Source: Prevotella sp. UBA7594 (GTDB lineage Bacteria; Bacteroidota; Bacteroidia; Bacteroidales; Bacteroidaceae). Taken from it: a stretch of 9,621 nt of DNA. Shown one piece after another: positions 4,998 through 9,621 of this stretch. The stretch lies in assembly GCA_002490315.1 (NCBI GenBank), contig DLKG01000036.1, positions 1 to 9,621 of the forward strand. Reading direction: 5' to 3'. The first letter of the stretch is position 1. Each line of letters starts with the position of its first letter. A model generated the notes under the pieces. It did not search any database and was not told the origin of the DNA. It was given only the letters and a program-made list of their open reading frames with translations. The position numbers and the translations under genes were made by a program.

Positions 4998-6251
4998 ATG
5001 CAATACAAAATATACCCGCCGTCGCAAATCGACGCCACTATAAAGCTCCCCGCATCGAAGAGCATCAGCAACAGAGCTCTCGTCATACACGCCCTTTCCA
5101 AGGGCGATCTGCTGCCGCAGAACCTCTCTGTCTGTGACGACACGGAGGTGATAGTCAATGCCATGCAGCAGAATCCGCACGTAGTCGACATAAAGGCAGC
5201 GGGCACGGCGATGAGATTTCTCACCGCCTACTTTGCCGTGACGCCCGGCGACCACGTGCTCACCGGCACGGAGCGCATGAAGCAGCGTCCCATCCGACTG
5301 CTCGTCGACGCCTTACGCTATCTCGGAGCCGACATCGAATACGTCGGCGAGGAGGGTTTCCCGCCGCTCCGCGTGCGAGGAAAGGAGCTTGAAGGGGGCT
5401 ACATAGAGATTCCGGGCAACGTCAGCTCACAGTACATCTCGGCGCTGCTCATGATCGGTCCGGTGCTGAAGAAGGGCATCTCGCTGCGCATGACGGGAGG
5501 CGTCATCTCGCGTCCCTACATCGACCTCACACTATGGATGATGAGGGAGTTTGGTGCCGATGCCGATTGGACGGATGTCGACACGGTCACGGTGAGACCA
5601 TGTCCCTACAGGCAACGCGCCTACGTCATAGAGAGCGACTGGAGCGCCTCCTCCTATTGGTATGAGATAATGGCGCTGGGCAAGAACAGCGAATCGTCGC
5701 TGCGCTTCGAGGGGCTCATGGACGCTTCGAAGCAGGGCGACTCCATCGTGAAATACATCTTCTCGCTGCTCGGCGTGAAGACGCGCTTCGCCTCTACCAC
5801 GGACGACACGCTCTTCCCCTTGGTGACGCTGAAAGCCCACCAGTGTATGTTGCCGCGCCTTGACTACGACTTCATCAGCGCCCCCGACCTCGCGCAGACC
5901 GTCGTCGTGACGTGTGCCTTGCTCGACATCCCATTCCGCTTCACGGGGCTTGCGAGCCTGAAGATAAAGGAGACCGACCGCATCGAGGCGCTCAAGCGCG
6001 AGCTGCGCAAACTCGGCTACGTGCTCCGAGACGAGAATGGCGACACACTGACGTGGGACGGTAGCCGCTGTGAGCCGACGCTTGAGTCTATCGACACCTA
6101 CGACGACCACCGCATGGCGATGGCGTTCGCGCCGGCTGCCATGGTGCGTCCGGGATTGGTCATCAACAATCCGCAGGTGGTCACGAAGTCATACCCGCAG
6201 TTCTGGGCTGACCTTGAGAAGGCTGGCTTCAGAATAGAGAAAATGAAATAG
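4998..6251 (+). CDS. aroA: 3-phosphoshikimate 1-carboxyvinyltransferase (EPSP synthase)
   Basis: This cytosolic enzyme transfers the enolpyruvyl group of PEP to shikimate 3-phosphate, the sixth step of the shikimate pathway to chorismate and aromatic amino acids. The 417 residues cover the full two-domain family. Visible family residues include Lys21, Ser22 and Arg26 in PASKSISNRAL, GTAMRF (69-74), RPIRLLVDALRYLGADI (97-113), SSQYISALL (143-151) and SDWSASSYWYE (213-223). Catalytic-type Asp297 lies in SAPDLAQT, followed by Glu325 and Arg328 in IKETDRIEALKREL, DDHRMAMAFA (369-378) with His371, and Lys397 in TKSYPQFW. The canonical NAGTAMRP loop is altered: it reads AAGTAMRF, with Ala and Phe in place of the Asn and Pro of E. 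coli. The gene is first in a plus-strand operon, 27 bp before the next ORF. GC content is clearly higher than in the genes to its left. The identification is very secure. Confidence 0.96.
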   Translation: MQYKIYPPSQIDATIKLPASKSISNRALVIHALSKGDLLPQNLSVCDDTEVIVNAMQQNPHVVDIKAAGTAMRFLTAYFAVTPGDHVLTGTERMKQRPIRLLVDALRYLGADIEYVGEEGFPPLRVRGKELEGGYIEIPGNVSSQYISALLMIGPVLKKGISLRMTGGVISRPYIDLTLWMMREFGADADWTDVDTVTVRPCPYRQRAYVIESDWSASSYWYEIMALGKNSESSLRFEGLMDASKQGDSIVKYIFSLLGVKTRFASTTDDTLFPLVTLKAHQCMLPRLDYDFISAPDLAQTVVVTCALLDIPFRFTGLASLKIKETDRIEALKRELRKLGYVLRDENGDTLTWDGSRCEPTLESIDTYDDHRMAMAFAPAAMVRPGLVINNPQVVTKSYPQFWADLEKAGFRIEKMK

Positions 6252-6267
6252 TCAATCACTTCACCTT

Positions 6268-6280
6268 TATATATATATAT
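6268..6280 (+). repeat. TA dinucleotide tract at the start codon of the next ORF
   Basis: Thirteen bases of uninterrupted alternating TA end in the ATG at 6279, so the tract overlaps the start codon of the small membrane-protein gene. Dinucleotide tracts can change length by slippage. Here that would change leader length and spacing but not the reading frame. With 6.5 units it is short, so variation is only a possibility. Confidence 0.5.
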
Positions 6281-6680
6281 GCACATACTTATCATTTCCA
6301 TAATCGTCCTTGGCGTCATTGTCGCAATATTAGCCAAGCTTGGTAAGCATCATGACGCTTCCGACGACCACATCACCGTCGTGGAAACGTGCGCCACGTG
6401 CAATGGCACGAATGACAAATGTGAGCAAGACTGCATGATGGAGGCGTCGACGAAGCCAATAGAATACTACGATGACGAGGAGCTCGACCGCTTCCGCGGA
6501 CGTCCCTCAGATGCTTATGAGGATGACGAGGTGGAGATGTTCAGCGACGTGCTCTACACGATGCGCCCGGACGAGGTGGCGGGGTGGTGCAGAAGCCTCA
6601 CTCTGCGCGGCGTCAATCTGCCCGACCAGCTGAAGGACGAGACGTTCATGATAAGGGAAGAGGCTGGTAAAAATTCTTAA
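6279..6680 (+). CDS. Small membrane-anchored protein with a CxxC-x6-CxxxC motif, unknown function
   Basis: I do not recognise a named family for this 133-residue protein. Residues 3-20 are a hydrophobic helix at the extreme N-terminus, giving a single membrane anchor or an uncleaved signal. Cys38, Cys41, Cys48 and Cys52 follow in ETCATCNGTNDKCEQDCMME, a spacing that could bind zinc or an iron-sulfur cluster or form disulfides. A further Cys104 lies in the C-terminal part. Residues 61-92 are strongly acidic (EYYDDEELD, YEDDEVE). The gene starts 27 bp after aroA and ends 39 bp before the porW-like gene, so the three probably form one operon. Codon use and GC match those neighbours, which supports a genuine gene. 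The start at 6279 is the only one ahead of the hydrophobic helix. A role tied to the cell envelope or to the following lipoprotein is conceivable but not shown. Confidence 0.8.
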   Translation: MHILIISIIVLGVIVAILAKLGKHHDASDDHITVVETCATCNGTNDKCEQDCMMEASTKPIEYYDDEELDRFRGRPSDAYEDDEVEMFSDVLYTMRPDEVAGWCRSLTLRGVNLPDQLKDETFMIREEAGKNS

Positions 6681-6719
6681 CACACACAATAAACAGCGCA
6701 TTAGCGAGTTAGTAAAAAC

Positions 6720-9621
6720 GTGAGAATTATTAAGACAAGACATATCGTTCCTCTGCTGCTCGTGGCAATTTTGATTGCCGCGGCGGGATGCTCCACGCAG
6801 AAAAACACCGCGAAGACTCGCTGGTGGCATTCGTTCAAGGCGCGCTACAACACCTATTACAACGGCTCGCTCGCCTATATTGACGGTTCGCTGGAGAAGG
6901 AGAACGGCAACAAGGACAACTTCACGGAACTTATTCCGCTCTACACCGTCGGCAACAAGAATAGCCGCGAAATCGGAAAGGGAAATTTCGACCGCGCCAT
7001 AGAGAAATGCCAGAAGACCATAAAACTCCACAGCATTAAGCGCCGTCCGCAATGGACGAAGTCGAGGAAGAAGACGGCAAAGGACATCGAGTGGCTCTCG
7101 CGCCGCGAATACAACCCGTTCCTCTGGAAGGCATGGCTGCTGATGGGGCGCTCGCAGTTTTACAAGGGTGCCTTCGACGAGGCTGCTTCCACATTCGCCT
7201 ACATGGGAAGACTCTATCAGACGCAACCTGCCATCTACGCCAAGTCGAGGGCGTGGCTCGCCAAATGCTACATTGAGGAGGGCTGGCTCTACGACGCGGA
7301 GGACGTGATACGCAACATGCAGCGCGACTCTATCCATTGGTCGGCACGCAAGGAATGGGACTACACGTATGCCGACTACTATATACACGCGGGTGAGTAC
7401 GCCAAGGCTGTGCCTTATTTGCGGCGTGTCATCAAGCATGAGATGCGACGCAAGCAACGTGCACGCGAGTGGTTTCTCATGGGACAGCTCCAGGCTGAAC
7501 TGGGCAACAACCAGGAGGCAATGAAAGCCTATCGGCACGTGGTGAGGCAAAATCCACCTTACGAGCTTGAGTTCAACGCGCGCATTGCCATGACGGAGGT
7601 GATGTCGGCAGGACAGTCGAAGAAGATGATTGGTCGCCTGAAGCGCATGGCACGCTCCGACAAGAACAAGGAATATCTCGACCAGGTGTACTATGCTATA
7701 GGCAACATCTATCTCGCACAGCGCGACACCACCAATGCCATCTCTGCCTACGAGCGCGGTGCCGCCAAGGCTACGCGCAGCGGCATAGAGAAGGGTGTCT
7801 TGCTGCTCCGTCTCGGCGATGTCTATTGGGACAGGGAACGCTATAACGACGCGCAGCGATGCTACGGACAGGCTATTGGTATGCTCGACAAGGAGCGCAA
7901 GGACTATGAAGAACTGTCCAACCGCTCGAAGGTGCTCGACCAACTCGTGCCCTTCACTGACGCCGTACACTTGCAAGACTCCTTGCAGGGGCTTGCCAAG
8001 ATGTCGGAGAAGGACCGCAACGCTGCCATCGACCGTACTATCGAAGCTCTGAAGAAGAAGGAGAAGGAAGAGCGCGACCGGCAGGCTGAGCAGAACGCGC
8101 AGGAACAAATGCAGCGTAACGGGGGCAACGACATGTCGCCTTCCGACATCCTCGGCGGCAAGCGGCCCAACAATTCTTCCAACATGCAGAACGGACAGAA
8201 TGCGCAGTGGTACTTCTACAACCCTATGGCTGTCAGCCAGGGTAAGGCAGCGTTCCAAAAGCAATGGGGAAAGCGCGAGAATGTCGACAACTGGCAGCGC
8301 GTCAATAAGACCGTTGTGGCGTTTGCCAACGAGGAAGCGGAGCTTACTGACGAGCAACGCGACTCCATTGCCCGTCAGGAGGCGGTGGAGGACTCGCTTG
8401 CGCAGATTGCCGACAGTGCACAAAACGACCCTCACAAGCGAGAATACTACATGGCGCAGATTCCGTTCACGGAGGAACAGGTGGCGGAGAGCAATAAGAT
8501 TATAGCCGACGGACTCTACAACTCAGGCGTGATATTCAAGGACAAGCTCAACAATCTGCCGCTTGGAGAGAAGCAGCTCACGCGTCTTGTCGACAACTAT
8601 CCCGACTTCGAGAAGATGGCTGAGGCTTACTATCATCTGTATCTCCTCTATATGCGGAAGGGGGAGCCAACTGTCGCCAACGGCTACGTCGACCGACTGC
8701 GGCACGACTATCCAGAGAGTGAATGGACGACGCTGCTTACCGATCCGCACTTCATAGAGAACGCGCGGCTCGGAGTGCATCTTGAAGATTCGCTCTACGC
8801 TTCTACCTACAACGCCTTCAAGGCTGCACGCTATGAGGAGGTGAAGAACAATGTCGCCGTTTCCGCCACTGCATATCCGCTCGGTGCCAACCGTGCCAAG
8901 TTTGTCTTCATCGGTGGACTCGGCAAGCTCAACGATGGCGACTACGAGGGATGCCTTGCCGACATGAACACCGTGGTGAGCAAGTACCCGCAGAGTGGCG
9001 TTGCGGAGATGGCTGGCATGATTGTGAAGGGTGTGCAGGCTGGAAAACGCTTGCGCGGTGGAAAGTTTGACATAGGCAATATATGGGACAGACGCTCTGT
9101 CGTGCTCAGCGACAGCGACTCAACGGCTGTAAAGGAGTTCTCTGCCGACCGCAATGCCAACTTCTCGTTTGTCATTGCCTATCGTCCCGACTCGGTTGAC
9201 GCCAACCGCCTTCTCTTCGAACTGGCGCGCTACAATTTCACGTCGTTCATGGTGCGCAACTTCGACATTGACATTGAAGACGCCGACGGACTGTGCCGCA
9301 TGATTGTGAAGGGCTTCCGCAACTATGACGAGGCGTTGCAGTATGCGCGACTGCTGCAAAAGCAGAGAAGCGTGACGCGACTGCTCGGCAAGAGCCGACT
9401 GCTCGTCATCAGCGACGCCAACCTGCCGCTTGTGGGCAAGCAGTTCAGCTACGATGACTATGCTGCCTTCTACAACCGACACTTCGCTCCACTCGCCACG
9501 TCGGAAGAGCAACTTCTTGACATGCCTGAGGAGGTGACCACGGCTCCAGAACGGCGCGACGACGACAAGCCGAAGGATGACTTCGACGAGGAACGTCCTG
9601 CCACGGGCGGCACGGAGACCG
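6720..9621 (+). CDS. porW: TPR lipoprotein of type IX secretion, PorW/SprE-like (partial, 3' end beyond window)
   Basis: The frame is open from GTG at 6720 to the window edge, 967 codons, with no stop. An in-frame TAG at 6702-6704 and no ATG in between make GTG the start. Residues 8-24 form a lipoprotein signal (HIVPLLLVAILIAAAGC) with the lipidated cysteine at 24, so the mature protein should be membrane-anchored on the periplasmic side. TPR-like helix pairs occur at about 133-166, 172-205, 211-241, 248-279, 319-352 and 357-388, with another group at about 590-665. A Lys/Glu/Gln-rich probable coiled coil lies at about 440-470. The last visible residues, from about 940, are acidic and disordered. 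The N-terminal segment WWHSFKARYNTYYNGSLAY resembles the PorW/SprE family, lipoproteins needed for the type IX secretion and gliding machinery of Bacteroidetes. The gene follows aroA and a small membrane protein, probably in one operon. TPR lipoprotein is certain; the PorW/SprE assignment is likely and rests on recalled family features. Confidence 0.82.
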   Translation, partial: MRIIKTRHIVPLLLVAILIAAAGCSTQKNTAKTRWWHSFKARYNTYYNGSLAYIDGSLEKENGNKDNFTELIPLYTVGNKNSREIGKGNFDRAIEKCQKTIKLHSIKRRPQWTKSRKKTAKDIEWLSRREYNPFLWKAWLLMGRSQFYKGAFDEAASTFAYMGRLYQTQPAIYAKSRAWLAKCYIEEGWLYDAEDVIRNMQRDSIHWSARKEWDYTYADYYIHAGEYAKAVPYLRRVIKHEMRRKQRAREWFLMGQLQAELGNNQEAMKAYRHVVRQNPPYELEFNARIAMTEVMSAGQSKKMIGRLKRMARSDKNKEYLDQVYYAIGNIYLAQRDTTNAISAYERGAAKATRSGIEKGVLLLRLGDVYWDRERYNDAQRCYGQAIGMLDKERKDYEELSNRSKVLDQLVPFTDAVHLQDSLQGLAKMSEKDRNAAIDRTIEALKKKEKEERDRQAEQNAQEQMQRNGGNDMSPSDILGGKRPNNSSNMQNGQNAQWYFYNPMAVSQGKAAFQKQWGKRENVDNWQRVNKTVVAFANEEAELTDEQRDSIARQEAVEDSLAQIADSAQNDPHKREYYMAQIPFTEEQVAESNKIIADGLYNSGVIFKDKLNNLPLGEKQLTRLVDNYPDFEKMAEAYYHLYLLYMRKGEPTVANGYVDRLRHDYPESEWTTLLTDPHFIENARLGVHLEDSLYASTYNAFKAARYEEVKNNVAVSATAYPLGANRAKFVFIGGLGKLNDGDYEGCLADMNTVVSKYPQSGVAEMAGMIVKGVQAGKRLRGGKFDIGNIWDRRSVVLSDSDSTAVKEFSADRNANFSFVIAYRPDSVDANRLLFELARYNFTSFMVRNFDIDIEDADGLCRMIVKGFRNYDEALQYARLLQKQRSVTRLLGKSRLLVISDANLPLVGKQFSYDDYAAFYNRHFAPLATSEEQLLDMPEEVTTAPERRDDDKPKDDFDEERPATGGTET

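Noticed and set aside
4896..5255. N-terminal extension of the recombinase by 120 residues
   Set aside because: The added part lies mostly antisense to the well-supported aroA gene and has no recombinase features; the ATG at 4895 starts a full-length family protein.
6507..8435. Long minus-strand ORF of 642 codons
   Set aside because: It is antisense to the porW-like and small membrane-protein genes, which carry clear protein features. Its Leu/Arg/Val-rich product is what high-GC antisense frames give.
1..9621. CRISPR array, tRNA or rRNA genes
   Set aside because: No regularly spaced short repeats and no tRNA-like or rRNA-like sequences were seen on either strand.

Overview
The window looks like chromosomal DNA of a Bacteroidales bacterium, most likely Prevotella or a close relative. 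Three signs support this: promoter boxes of the Bacteroidetes form TAnnTTTG, an UpxY-family antiterminator that is typical of Bacteroidales capsule loci, and a PorW/SprE-type lipoprotein of the type IX secretion system. Starts follow A-rich leaders without clear Shine-Dalgarno sequences.

Left half (1-4895), all genes on the minus strand. Read in the direction of transcription, the order is: tyrosine site-specific recombinase (4895-3927); a 145-bp segment (3735-3879) bounded by perfect 32-bp inverted repeats; upxY (3667-3014), a NusG-like capsule-operon antiterminator; an AT-rich gene for a two-helix membrane protein resembling the putative phage abortive infection (putAbiC) family (2805-1576); and manC (1280-180), mannose-1-phosphate guanylyltransferase, which makes GDP-mannose. 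This has the architecture of a phase-variable capsule locus. The bounded segment carries a promoter box pointing at upxY, so the sequenced molecule appears to be in the upxY-ON state. The slot after upxY, where upxZ usually sits in Bacteroides capsule operons, holds the Abi-like gene instead. A 35-bp GC-rich repeat occurs twice, once just after upxY and once in frame inside manC.

Right half (4896-9621), all genes on the plus strand and more GC-rich. The order is aroA (EPSP synthase, shikimate pathway), a small membrane-anchored cysteine-motif protein of unknown function, and a long TPR lipoprotein of the PorW/SprE type that runs off the right edge. The three are closely spaced and probably form one housekeeping operon, read from a promoter just upstream of aroA.

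How the parts may work together (inference): the recombinase flips the promoter segment; in the ON state it drives upxY, whose product then helps polymerase read through the downstream genes. This could make a predicted phage-defence gene, and perhaps capsule sugar-nucleotide supply, phase-variable together. In the OFF state the promoter would point into the 3' end of the recombinase gene and give antisense RNA.
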